From: Zygnema cylindricum
Lineage: Eukaryota > Streptophyta > Zygnematophyceae > Zygnematales > Zygnemataceae
Direction: 5' to 3'
Assembly: GCA_037447655.1 (NCBI GenBank)
Contig: JBBHKE010001378.1
Span: forward strand, 724,038-767,053
DNA length: 43,016 nucleotides
Shown here: one piece after another, positions 31,878 through 41,821 of the stretch
Layout of the letters: every line of letters starts with the position of its first letter
How positions within the stretch are numbered: position 1 is the stretch's first letter
Made by a program: the position numbers and the translations under genes
Notes under the pieces: model-generated
The model's input: only the letters and a program-made list of their open reading frames with translations
Told to the model about the DNA's origin: nothing
Databases searched by the model: none

Positions 31878-33180
31878 TTAGTCCTTCCTATAGCGTTAAA
31901 GGCAGCCATGGCTCCATAGCTCTCTCTCTCTCTCTTTCAGTGACTACAACAAGTATGGGGGCTAGAGAGAGAGAAGAGATAGAGGCAGGCTGCCTACATT
32001 TTCTTTTCTAATAAATTTAGACCTAGAAAATATACTAAAACTTACTTATTTCAACAACTCCCCTCTCCAAGCACTCACACTTGTTGTAGTCACTGAAGGC
32101 TGGATAGGGAGCTACAGCCATGGCTGCCTAGGCTCTCTAGAGAAGACAGAGGTTACATTAGGTAGACTTACCAAAAGTTAGTTGACGGACCCAAGAATTG
32201 ATCCTCGTACCTGCCATCCGTCAATCCGCATTAGCCGTTAGCTCTAGCCGTTAAGTCTAGGACAGATATTACGATATATAGGGTTTGATAAATATATAAA
32301 TCGTTATATGTATATTAATCCGTTTAACGGCTAGTAGATACTTAGTACATAGATACAGTTTGATTTAGGACGAAGTACGGTATGGGGACAGAACGGATAC
32401 CGCGCATTTGTTTCGATAGCGAAAAAAATACCGCGCGTCGAATTTCAGCGGCTAGGATTATAGCCTGTTTTGATCGGACGGCCACGATAGGCGCCGCGAT
32501 CACGGAAAAGGCATTTTTGGCGTTTTACAGTATTTGCCACGTCAGATGACACGTGGCGTGATAACCATAGACTATGGGAATTCCACAGATTACAGGAACT
32601 AATCCTGATTTGACACGTGTCGACATTTTGGCCATGTCATACAATGGTCGTACATAAAGTACACCGGCACCTTTACTTTTCTGTACGACACAGTAATTTG
32701 ATTGGTGCCGTACTTCAGTAGATAGAGTTTTAGAGAGGGAATAGGACTTAGAAAATTTTGGGTAGGCAACTGCCTCTCCCAAGGAGCACCCTGTATAAAT
32801 GGCAAACTTTGGCCAACCATAACTATCAATTTACTTGACCATTTTCAGTGATTCTTTTTGCTGCGGACTCACAGGAGTCCACGCTAAACAGGGGTGTAGT
32901 TGGTTAGAGTTTTTTGTTTGCCAGGGTGGCTGCATTTCTAAGGGAAAGTCAAAGTGGGTGAATGTGTCCAAATCTCATATTCTAACTTTGCTTTATGTGG
33001 TGGAACTGAGCACACAGAAAGTGTTATTTCACACGGGTGAATCTATATTGGGATTGTGACTGTCAAGGGGTCAGTCACTTGGGTTTATATTAACTTGGAG
33101 TCGGCACTATCTAGAGTAGCTTCTTTTGGATTTGCATACTCTGTGGGCCAATAGAGGTCTCAAAGTTTCAGGTTACTGGC

Positions 33181-34245
33181 CCACTATCTAGGGTGCCAAT
33201 GTTCGATGGAACAGATTTCACCTATTGGGAGTTTACAATGGCGGGATTGCTTTTTGAGAAACACTTATGGGGAATTGTTTCGGGACAAGTAAGATGTCCG
33301 CCACCTGGCTTTGGAGGAGCTTACTATGGAGATTCATCTGAGGCTGCCCAGAATATCAACCGGAGCTCAGATGCAACGGAAGGTGAAGGGAAAAATCTTT
33401 CCGTGGATAGGGAAATAGGGGAGAAGGAAAAAGGGACACCTATGGTGAGGGGAGCTAGGCTCTCAGCTATGGTACCACATGTAGGGATTAAAACTGAAGA
33501 AAATGACACAAAAATATGGGAATACAAAAACACTATAGCAAAACATCTCATACTTAGATATGTGTCTAAGTCGATAGCTATCACTCTTTTAAGTCTAACC
33601 AAAGCTTCAAAAAAATAGGAAGCACTAATTCAGATTTATAAGAGTTAGACTATTCAGAGGCAGCAATTAGTAAAACAGAACATAGATGCCTACGTTTATA
33701 AAGGCGGTAGCATGATAGAGTTTTGCAATGATATTGCTACGTTATACGTTGAGCTTACTAGTGCGGGATATGTAGAATCTGAGGAGAGTAAGATTAATAC
33801 ACTACTTATGAAACTCCCAGATGAGTACGAAAACATCATTTGTCGTATGCTGGCAATGGATGGCTCCTCATGGACTTGGAGCTTTACCATAGGGATAATT
33901 ATTGTGAGGGAAAGCACTTTGGAGCTTCGTAGGGGAAAAGACAAGGTAAATGCATTTTCACCTGGTGGTGATTCGCGGAACCGTGATGAGAGGAACGGCG
34001 GTGACGAGCGGAAGCGTGATGAGAGAAAGAAAGACAAAGGTAAACCTTATCGGAACTTTGGTGGAAAGAGAGGGAGAGGAAAAGAAAGGGGAACTTTGAA
34101 AAAGGGGCCTTGCTTCTTTTGTAGGGAACCGGGTCATTATATGGAGGAATGCCCTTGTTTGGAAAAACTTAGAAGTTAGAATGTGGATGAGGAGGAAGAA
34201 GGGGAAGAGGAGAAAGAGGATGAAGATTTTTTTATAGCTTCTCCG
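33181..34245 (+). pseudogene. Copia-type Gag, decayed
   Basis: One frame runs from about 33181 to 34245 with only TAG interruptions inside it (33616, 33646 and 34177). It starts F-D-G-T-D-F-T-Y-W-E-F-T-M-A-G-L-L, the N-terminal capsid region of Ty1/copia Gag. It continues with M-K-L-P-D-E-Y-E-N-I-I, then an Arg/Lys/Asp-rich stretch, and carries a zinc knuckle, C-F-F-C-R-E-P-G-H-Y-M-E-E-C (CX2CX4HX4C). After the third TAG an acidic tail follows. It would make the particle shell and package RNA if intact; as read it cannot give full-length protein without suppression. Confidence 0.85.
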
Positions 34246-34440
34246 ATTTAGTAGTATGGGGAAGAAAGAAAAACACACAGTAATTGCACGAAGGCAACAG
34301 TGTGCTTTTGGAGGTATAAGGGAAGTAAAGAGAGAGGAGGTACTTTATGATGTCGAGGAGTGTAGAGTGTATGACTTAGAAATGAGAAAGTCAGTTCTAG
34401 GATCCATAAGTGAAAACGAAAAGATAAAATAAATTAGGAT

Positions 34441-34938
34441 AATTATATAGTTAATAGGAAACCAAAAAATTGGTCGAAAAAGGAGACTTCAACGGATTCT
34501 GTGGAAAGGGGAGAAGTGAAACTCGAAGAGGTTTTAAAGGATAGGGGAGAAGAGAAATATTTGATTAAAGGTTTAGGGGAGAAGAAATATTTATTGGGAA
34601 TTAAATTTGAAAGTAATAGTGGAAAGAATTCCATGGGAGAGAGTGAGGGAAGTTCAGAAAATGGGGTAATAATCATGGATAAAAATATGAGTACGAAAGA
34701 TGTAGATCTTATGAGGAACTTAGTGGGGACTAGTATTTTTTGGGAATATTTGGGGGTGGATGGATTTGACATCACTACTTGGTGTGATGTCACTTGTGAA
34801 GATGTGCTTGTAAAAGGGTTAGCATCTGGGTGTATGTTGCAGATTGGAAATGGGGTTAGCATCTGGGTGTATGTTGCAGATTGGACATGGGGCTGGCTGT
34901 TTGGATCGCAAGAGGAAAATCAGTTTGTGTGTGGATGA
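34441..34938 (+). pseudogene. Open stretch after gag, unidentified
   Basis: In the gag frame the sequence is open for about 165 codons, Glu/Lys/Gly-rich first and Trp/Asp-rich later. There is no protease, integrase, reverse transcriptase or RNase H motif. Near its end a 36-base tandem duplication (GGTTAGCATCTGGGTGTATG units at about 34818 and 34854) repeats a dozen residues. Possibly captured host sequence. Confidence 0.4.
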
Positions 34939-35149
34939 AAGAGTGATGAAGTGGATAAAATCTTTGCCCGAATTTTTGAAAAATGGGATGTTAAATAAAA
35001 TGAGTGATGCAGTTATCATTTCAGTTCATTTAATACATTGTGTTAAAGACTTAAGTTTTATGAATGGAAAAAGAAAAAAGAAAAAGAAAAGGAAAAATGG
35101 GATGGGGTGTTTGTTTACTTGTTTGCGATAGTTGAAAGAAAAATAGACT

Positions 35150-35164
35150 AGAAAATAAGGGGAG
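35150..35164 (+). promoter_or_regulatory. Polypurine tract
   Basis: AGAAAATAAGGGGAG lies immediately before the TGTTGATATTTG that begins the 3' LTR. This is the expected site of plus-strand DNA priming. Confidence 0.75.
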
Positions 35165-36344
35165 TGTTGATATTTGAGTTTTTTCTAGGTCTGTATTAGG
35201 ATAGAAAAAGAGTTGAGGCGCTCTGCCTCTAACTCCCCTCTCCAAGCCCTCACACTTGTTGTAGTCACTGAAGGCTGGATAGGGAGCTAGATTCATGGCT
35301 GCCTAGGCTCTCTAGAGAAGACAAGGGGTAAATTAGGTAGACTAAGCAAAAGTTAGTTGACGGACCCAAGAATTGATCTTGGTATTTGCCGTTCGTCAAT
35401 CCGCATTAGCCGTTAGCTCTAGCCGTTAAGTCTAGGACAGATATTACGATATATAGGGTTTGATAAATATATAAATCGTTATATGTAGATTAATCCGTTT
35501 AACGGCTAATAGATACTTAGTACATAGATACAGTTTGGTTTAGTACAAAGTACGGTATGGGGACAGAACGGATACCGCGCATTTGTTTCGATAGCGAAAC
35601 AAATACCGCGCGTCGATTTTTAGCGGCTAAGATTATAGCCGGTTTTGATCGGACGGCCACGATAGGCGCCGCGATCACGGAAAAGGCATTTTTGGCGTTT
35701 TACGGTATTTGCCACGTCAGATGACACGTGGCGTGATAACATTGGATTACAGGAATTCCGGAGATTACAGGAACTAATCCTGATTTGACACGTGTCGACA
35801 TTTTGGCCATGTCGTACAATGGCCGTACATAAAGTACACCGACACCTGTACTTTTCTGTACGACAAAGTAATTTGATTGGTGCCGTACTTCAGTAGATAG
35901 AGTATTAGAAAAGGAATAGGACTTAGAAAATTTTGGGTAGGCAGCTGCATCTCCCAGAGAGCACCCTGTATAAATGGCAAACTTTGGCCAGCCATAACTA
36001 TCAATTTACGTGACCATTTTCAGTGATTCTTTTTGCTGCGGACTTAGGGGATCTAGGCTACACAAGGGTGTAGTCGGTTAGAGTTTTTTGTTTGCCAAGG
36101 TGGCTGCATTTCTAAGGGAAAGTCAAAGTTGGTGAATGTGTCCAAATCTCATATTCTAACTTTGTATTCTGTGGTGGAACTGAGCACACAGAAAGTGTTA
36201 TTTCACAAGGGTGAATCTATATTGGGATTGTGACTGTCAAGGGGTCAGTCACTTGGGTTTATATAAACTTGGAGTCGGCACTATCTAGAGTAGCTTCTTT
36301 TGGATCTGCATATTCTGAGGGCCAATGGAGGTCTCAAAGTTTCA
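35165..36344 (+). repeat. 3' LTR of copia-like element
   Basis: TGTTGATATTTGAG to CAAAGTTTCA, 1180 bases. Differences from the 5' LTR are scattered substitutions and short indels, so the insertion is not recent. TATAAAT at 35969-35975 is the presumed promoter. Antisense tRNA-like strings lie at about 35355-35440. Confidence 0.9.
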
Positions 36345-36349
36345 CTGCT

Positions 36350-36777
36350 CAGTTTAGAAAATACAAGAATCTCGTTTGGATGAGTGCAATTCTTCCTCCG
36401 TACCGAATGACCGTACAGGGGAAAAAGGGCCTGAAAATCCTTGGCGATATAAAGGCTTGCCTGTAAAGCACATAAACTTGACAGCTGTCGAGCGTGCCTG
36501 AGTAACATAAAAGAAATCCACACAGCCTGGAGTAGTCGACCCTCGATTCCTGCAAATAACCTCCAAGTGGGAATGCTTCCTATAATAATGATCATGCCCA
36601 CTGCTGCCTAAACCCTTCCCGTAGATATGAATGCAAGATAGGAGAGATACTTGGGTAGGGAATAGTGATGAGGGAATGGGAAGGCGAAAATAATCCACTC
36701 CCCTTTCTTTTCCCCACCTGACCGGGGAAAGGGTTTGGGGTCTCGGTAGTTGGGTGATATCCTAATTTCCCCCCCTC
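36350..36777 (-). mobile_element. Proximal part of gypsy 3' LTR
   Basis: On the minus strand a polypurine run, GAGGGGGGGAAA, follows the end of the integrase/PHD frame, then sequence shared with 29590-29945. The distal part was separated when the copia-like element inserted at 36344/36345. The exact first base of the LTR is uncertain. Confidence 0.55.
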
Positions 36778-36819
36778 TTATTCAACCGTGACTAGGACAT
36801 AAAATTACGTGCCCCATTC

Positions 36820-37194
36820 ACAGTTTCCACAAAGAGCGGGGCTTCAAGAGGATGGGAGACAAGCTGAATGCCAACAGTGACAGCACTGATTGCAAAACAA
36901 AATTTTGTGCAGCTCGGAGGACTGATTGCAAGCCGATGAACAAGAAGGAGGATCAGCAAAGTTAGTTGAGTGGAAAGTGGGTTTGTCCTCCAATCCGCGA
37001 AGATAGCAAGGGGCCACATTGATATGATTCTCTTTAATTCCTCGACCATATTTTCCCTCCAATGTAAGAACCCTTTTGTTGAAAACTTCGACCACTCTCA
37101 AAATTACTCGCCCGACAGAAATATCCACCGTGTTCTTCTTCTGTTGCATCCGGTATACAATGTCACCCAACGTAAATCGTCGCTTCCGTGGCAC
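36820..37194 (-). pseudogene. Integrase C-terminal part with PHD-like zinc finger
   Basis: F-T-L-G-D-I-V-Y-R-M begins the usual GPY/F-side region. About 60 residues later (36820-36942) stands C-x3-C-x11-C-x2-C-x4-H-x2-C-x10-C-x2-C, with I-L-F-C-N-Q-C-C-H-C-W-H-S-A-C-L as core. That core, with Trp before His, is characteristic of PHD fingers, which bind histone H3 tails. A TGA (36844-36846) separates the final C-G-N-C. Chromoviruses carry a chromodomain at this place for chromatin targeting. The first pair is CX3C and not CX2C, and the last loop is short, so RING or other zinc-finger readings remain possible. Confidence 0.6.
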
Positions 37195-37419
37195 ATAAAT
37201 CTTGCTCCGACGCGGAGAATACCACAGCTAATCTCGTTGTTGAGCCGCATGCAAATTCCCTATGGGAAGAGGCATCTTTCGATGGAATGTCTTGGCTCTG
37301 TTAGCGATCAATTTTTCAACTGTTCCCTTGTCATCTATCTTCGGGAGGACCACCGCTTGGGCTGATGCAGGCGCGGGCAAGATGGGATGCCGTCCAAATA
37401 GAATGAAGTAAGGACTATA

Positions 37420-38159
37420 GGAGTGGAGAGATGCCTACGTGCTCAATTTGTAACCCATTTCAATCCAAGGCACCCTTCTGTCCCACTCCCCCACATATTA
37501 TTCAATTCCATTTTTTTTGTAGTGACCGCTTTACTGTCTGTACGCACCTTTCGCCCAAACCGTCGGCTTGCGCGTGGTCACGGTTGGTCAGCCGATGGTC
37601 AACAAGGCATTTTTCCAAGAGGTTGGAAAATTCTTCAGCAAATTGAAGCCTTGGTCGGTTAGAAATTCTGCATGCGCCCCGAATTGAGTTAAAACCCTTT
37701 GAAAAAAAACATCTACAATTACTTTGGACTCCTTACGGGGTCTAACTACAAACTCGATCCACTTGGAAAAATGTTCGATCATGACTAGCACGAAGCGGTT
37801 CCCCCGCCTGCTAGTAGAAAGAGGTCCCAAAAGATCCAAAGACCACCGATAAACTATCCCCGAATAGGAAGCGAATGAAGCTCAGTCTCGCCCTTTTTGT
37901 CAAAAGCCGCCTTGACTCGATCGCATGAGGAGCAAGTCTGCACAATTCGGTTGACTTGGGTCTGCAACCCGTGCCACCAATAAGAGCTCGTAATTTGGGA
38001 AGTGGTCCGCTTTTGCCCGAAGTGTCCACATTGCTGATGGAGATTGGAAATCAGAGTTTCTCGGTATGAGGGGGGAGGAACCACTTTCGTCGTGCGATAC
38101 GCAGCCATCCGGGTTTGCACTCGAGATAATTCAATTCCAGTCAAGTGGGGAAGAGGCAA
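37420..38159 (-). pseudogene. Gypsy integrase: zinc-binding and catalytic core
   Basis: The N-terminal H2C2 module reads H-Q-Q-C-G-H-F-G, then C-S-S-C-D (37854-38159). A second frame gives M-D-L-L-G-P-L and H-F-S-K-W-I-E, then L-T-D-Q-G (37588-37839), the first two Asp of the DDE triad. After another frameshift near 37640 come R-D-H-A-Q-A-D-G-L-G-E-R, which supplies the Glu. All catalytic residues survive but lie in different frames. Confidence 0.87.
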
Positions 38160-38341
38160 CCCCTAATGGATAGATTAGAGGGCATCGCAGTCGTTCCATA
38201 ATCTTTACGTCCGGGCCTTATGGGCTCTTGCCCCTCTACGTTGGCCGAGAAAGTTGATAGTTCCCACCCAGATTGGGGAAGCTAGATGAAGGCGGACGAT
38301 CCTCGAATGAGTCCAAGACTGATTTCCGGGTCCTCATCATG

Positions 38342-38797
38342 CTAAGCCCCTGTAGAATCCATGTTGGAGGGATCGAGATTCCGCCTAAATCTGTCGGCAT
38401 TCCCATGGATTTCCCCTACCCTATGAACAATGTCTAAATCATATTCTTGCAGGATAAGAACCCATCTAGCGAGTTTGTCGGTTAACTTACTATTTTCTAT
38501 GATGTATTTCAGGGGTTGGTGATCAGTAATCAGGGTGATATGGACCCCGTACAAATAAGATCGGAAATGCTGGATTGCCCAAACCGCTACGAGTAGCTCT
38601 CCGTGGTAACTGCTATAATTCACCTCTACTCTGTTATTGCTCTGGCTGGCGTAAGCCACCATATATTCAACTTTGGCATCATCGACTTGAGCCAAAACCG
38701 CTCCCGATTTAAACATGCTCGAGTTAGTGTAAAAGAGGCAAGGCCTCTCGTGATCAAGCATACCGAGCACAGGTTGCTGCTTTAGAGCATCCTTCAA
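38342..38797 (-). pseudogene. Gypsy RNase H
   Basis: The segment reads L-F-Y-T-N-S-S-M-F-K-S-G-A-V-L-A-Q, then H-G-E-L-L-V-A-V-W-A-I, then L-I-T-D-H-Q-P-L-K-Y-I. The first catalytic Asp (normally T-D-A-S) is Asn, a single G-to-A change, so this copy would lack nuclease activity. Glu and the later Asp are present. It is otherwise uninterrupted. Confidence 0.88.
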
Positions 38798-38869
38798 AAA
38801 CTGGAAGGTGATATGTTTCTCTTCGGCCCACTACAATTTTTTGTCCTTCCGTAATAGCTGATTGAGGGC

Positions 38870-39710
38870 TGAGCATGATTACTAAACTCACGGATAAATT
38901 GCCGATAGTGGTTCGCAAGACCCAGAAAGGTGCGAAGGGCCGAGATGTCTTGCGGTGGGGGAAGGGCGTCAAGGGCTGCCACCTTCACCATATCGGGACC
39001 CATAGTCACGGGAGTCACCTCATGTACGAGGTAAATGATTTTCTGTACCCCAAAAATACCTTTGTCTGGGTGACATTTCAAGCCCGCTGCTTGGAGTGCC
39101 TGAAGAACGATCTGGATATGCTTCGGCGTTCCTCAAAGGTCTTTGAGAATATGATTACATCATCAATATAGTACCGGGCACAATCGATTCCTCGGAGTGC
39201 TTTATCCATCGCCTGTTAAAATTTGGTCGGTGCGTTCTTCAGCCCGAAGGGCATGTAAATCCATTCATACAGCCAGAAACCTCCCCAAATTGTCGTTCTC
39301 TCCCGGTGCTTTGGTTCCATGGCAATCTGGTGGAACCCATTTTTCATGTCCAAAGTGAAGTAGATAGTGGCACCAGCAAGGGAGTCGAATATCTCTCCCT
39401 GAGGTCGGTATCGGATACTGGTCAAAAATTGTGGTAGTGTTCAACATGCGATAATCTCCACACATCTGGAAATCTACAGTTTTCTCGGACGAGTCATTCG
39501 TGGGAGGGAAAACTCTCAGGGAAGCGAACCCGTGGAGTCCTGTACTTTCTTGAACCATCTGGCTTCCACCAAATTTTGGACTTTAGCGTGATGAATTCCT
39601 TCTCCTTGAAGTAGAGAGGATACTGTTTCTGCCAAACAGTAGCCGTCTCGTCGATCAAATTGATTCGGAAAGGGGTTCTTTTGTAGATGGCGACATCTGT
39701 TTCTCACCAT
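38870..39710 (-). pseudogene. Gypsy reverse transcriptase
   Basis: Visible motifs in order are C-G-D-Y-R-M-L-N, then T-L-D-M-K-N-G-F-H-Q-I, then Y-M-P-F-G-L-K-N-A-P-T-K-F, then the catalytic R-Y-Y-I-D-D-V-I-I-F-S at about 39145-39180 and, after a frameshift, C-H-P-D-K-G. Thumb/connection sequence F-L-G-L-A-N-H-Y-R-Q-F follows. A TAA (39216-39218) stands where the family has Gln after A-P-x-x-F. Both catalytic Asp of Y-I-D-D are kept. Confidence 0.88.
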
Positions 39711-39719
39711 GAGAACACC

Positions 39720-41366
39720 TGCTTATTATTGGCCAAGAGTTCGGAGAGCTGCGCCTTATGCTGAGGGTCCAACTGCTCCCCCAACGTCAAATCCATTTTC
39801 CCAGGCTCAACAGCAGCCCAAGCTTCGGGCTATCTACTCCAGAGGTTAATGTCGAATTCCATCCCTACTGGTGGATGTACCTCTGCCCATCCGGCTAGGA
39901 CTCTGCTGCTGACAACTTCCGTTAAGCTGATGCCTTTTGAGTCGTCGCCCCCCTCTCACAGGGAAAACCTACGGTGGTGAAATGTGAATTTTTGTTCTTC
40001 TCATTTCTCTCCCCCCCTCAAGCTGCAAAGTTGCCTGCATTGCTATAAACTCAGGACTTGGGGTAACAGCCTGATTCGGGATTTGAGATGGAAAGGCGAG
40101 ACATGCTTGAGTACCCATGATCAATTTAACCATTTTCAATTAGGTGGACCAGTAGTCCAAATACCTGCGCGTTGTTGTGCCTTTTTGAAATCCCATTGCT
40201 TCTTCCCGTTTTGTGATTGTCGGTGTTCTCCAGATTCCCGCCTTGCTGTCAAAAATAATCCTTGCTGCCCCTTTTCGATATGCGTGACCGTGAGGGAAAG
40301 AGACCAAAATCGGGAGTGCTTTCCGTGGTAATCCCGGTTTGATGCACCGAAAGAAGGGCGAGCGGTTAAGTTTCGTCACAGTCGTGGCCACTTCTTTTCT
40401 TAAGTATCTACTGCACTGAATTTTTCGGGTCGGGTGTTTTTATATCCAAAAGTTGTTGGAGAGCTGGAAGCGGGATCATATTGGTTCAATATGCTCTAAC
40501 TATGTGCGCTTTTGATCCCATTTGGGCGGCGTTAAAAACCAATGGAGCTCCTGACATCCGTGCTACCTGATTCCAGTTGTCCGCAACCTGTTTCTGTTTA
40601 TTATCTCTTTGGTGTACATTTTCCAGAATGTAACCCACCAATGTGTCTTTGAGTTGTTGAAGCCACGAGATTAATTTCATCATCTGATAAAATGTTCCAC
40701 TTCTGCGGTCTTGATGCCCTTTTCTTTTCCTGCTAGGGAGTATCCTGACAAGGCTAGCCTGCCAACACCAAATCCACTTTTCCCAAACTGGCTAGATGGG
40801 GCGCCATGATGTTTTCTACATTTTGGGGAAGACTCCGGTGAGCTTTGGAAATGGCAGACACTAGAAGTTGACGAGGATTTAGGTGGTGAAGTTGGTGTAG
40901 GCGGTGCTCGGTGAGAACCCGTGCTCTGGGGATATCTCCTCGACTGCATATGACTCCACTAGGTATCTTGTTTTCAAAACCGCTTCCAAATCGGAACTAA
41001 TTCTCGAAAAAAGAGAAAAAATCCGGAGTCATGAATTGGGGACTACCAATGTCACCACTTGTCGATCAAATTCCACGTTACCAGACCTGGTTTTGGAAGC
41101 ATCAGACAAGGTGTAGAAACAGCTTCCCTTAATGATAAAGCCGAGAAAGTCTGATCTACTCCCCGCCAAAGTTTCGCCACCTGTACTAATCTATTCTTGT
41201 ATTCCTCTTCCCACCGCTTGGAAATTGGGAATTGCTGTATTTCTTCGGCTATATCTGTGGAACTTCCAAACAATTCCGTCGAAGAGGATGTAGTATACAC
41301 CTGGTAGCAGCTAGACACCGGGACATTTATCTTCCCCCGGTTCCATAAATCCAAAGGAGCCATCAC
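39720..41366 (-). pseudogene. Long segment between protease and reverse transcriptase
   Basis: Open pieces at 41052-41366, 40680-40949, 40486-40683 and 40140-40391 have protein-like composition. One reads D-K-W-like N-terminal text, another L-V-G-Y-I-L-E-N-V-H-Q-R-D-N. Near 39720-39830 the sequence P-Q-H-K-A-Q-L-S-E-L-L and Q-V-F-S-W is the usual lead-in to gypsy reverse transcriptase. At about 1.6 kb this spacer is much longer than usual. No family was recognised. Confidence 0.4.
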
Positions 41367-41518
41367 TTTGGTTACTTCACAATTTCAGGGGTACGAACGG
41401 TACATTGTTCTTTCCACACACTTAGACCCATATTTAGTCGGGTCCAAATCGCCATCCCCAACAGAATTTCAAATTGAGTCCCTTCAACCACTAAAAAGGG
41501 GAGTTTCATTTTCACCCG

Positions 41519-41821
41519 CTAGCCCACGTCATTTGAGAATTCGACTTCCATGGCTTTGATGATGCCATAGACAGGTTGACTGCCGCTGTTTATCGTGCTT
41601 AGGCAGATGTTGCTCGGGCAAATATCTGGTCGGAGTTTTTCGGGCATTTTCTGTAAGGTAGAGGTGGTGATGAGGTTGGGGAGCGCTCCGGTGTCGAATA
41701 CCCTGTCATGGTATCCCCCATACCCATTGAGTTTAAAGATTTCAATTCGGTTCAGTATAATAGCCACTGAAAAGGCTTTGTAGTCCCTATCCACCATAGG
41801 GGTTTTTGGATTTGAGGACAA
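41519..41821 (-). pseudogene. Gypsy aspartic protease segment
   Basis: Contains V-F-D-T-G-A-L-P-N-L-I-T-T-S-T-L, the D-T-G active-site loop of retropepsins followed by the usual helix. It would cleave the polyprotein as a dimer. Sequence just downstream in other frames (41400-41520) continues the family's typical C-terminal part. Confidence 0.75.

Larger units (their letters stand above)
31013..32056 (-). mobile_element. Solo LTR, reverse orientation, inside the 5' LTR
   Basis: On the minus strand it begins TGTTGAAATAAG and ends ATTGCA, flanked by a perfect 5-bp duplication ACTCC (31008-31012 and 32057-32061). The 3' LTR at 35229-35240 shows the empty site, CTAACTCCCCTC. At 1044 bases it is a diverged member of the same LTR family. 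No internal region remains, so it formed by LTR-LTR recombination after insertion. Confidence 0.9.
30941..33170 (+). repeat. 5' LTR of copia-like element, split by a solo LTR
   Basis: The first part is 30941-31012 and the second 32057-33170. It ends CTCAAAGTTTCA, as in the 3' LTR. A TATA-like TATAAAT at 32793-32799 lies about 375 bases before the LTR end and is conserved in the 3' LTR (35969-35975), so it is the likely promoter. An antisense tRNA-like segment lies near 32185-32270. Confidence 0.88.
30941..36344 (+). mobile_element. Complete copia-like LTR element with gag only
   Basis: The left LTR starts TGATGATATTTGAG at 30941 and the right LTR ends CAAAGTTTCA at 36344. The flanks are CTGCT at 30936-30940 and 36345-36349, a perfect 5-bp target duplication. 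The right LTR is 1180 bases; the left is 1181 after removing a nested solo LTR and its duplication. The 1994-base interior holds a decayed copia-type gag, a further open stretch and a polypurine tract, but no protease, integrase or reverse transcriptase. This is the layout of gag-carrying, pol-less (TR-GAG-like) non-autonomous elements. Confidence 0.9.
36778..41821 (-). pseudogene. Ty3/gypsy pol polyprotein, decayed
   Basis: Running leftwards on the minus strand: aspartic protease (41519-41821), a long unassigned segment (about 39740-41400), reverse transcriptase (about 38870-39710), RNase H (38342-38797), and integrase (37420-38159) with its C-terminal part and a PHD-like finger (36820-37194). 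The order RT-RH-IN is diagnostic of Ty3/gypsy. The frame is broken by several frameshifts and stops, so it is inactive. Four of the stops can be explained by a single C-to-T change on the coding strand (TGA 39704-39706, TAA 39216-39218, TAG 37228-37230, TGA 36844-36846). Confidence 0.9.

Noticed and set aside
33616-34179. Reassigned genetic code (TAG as sense)
   Set aside because: The KH-domain gene is read with normal code, and other stop codons decay the gypsy pol. Three TAGs in one dead gag are too few.
34501-34938. A separate gene downstream of gag beginning at GTG
   Set aside because: The GTG is not a eukaryotic start here. The frame lies within the retrotransposon interior and continues the gag frame, so it is kept only as an unidentified internal stretch.
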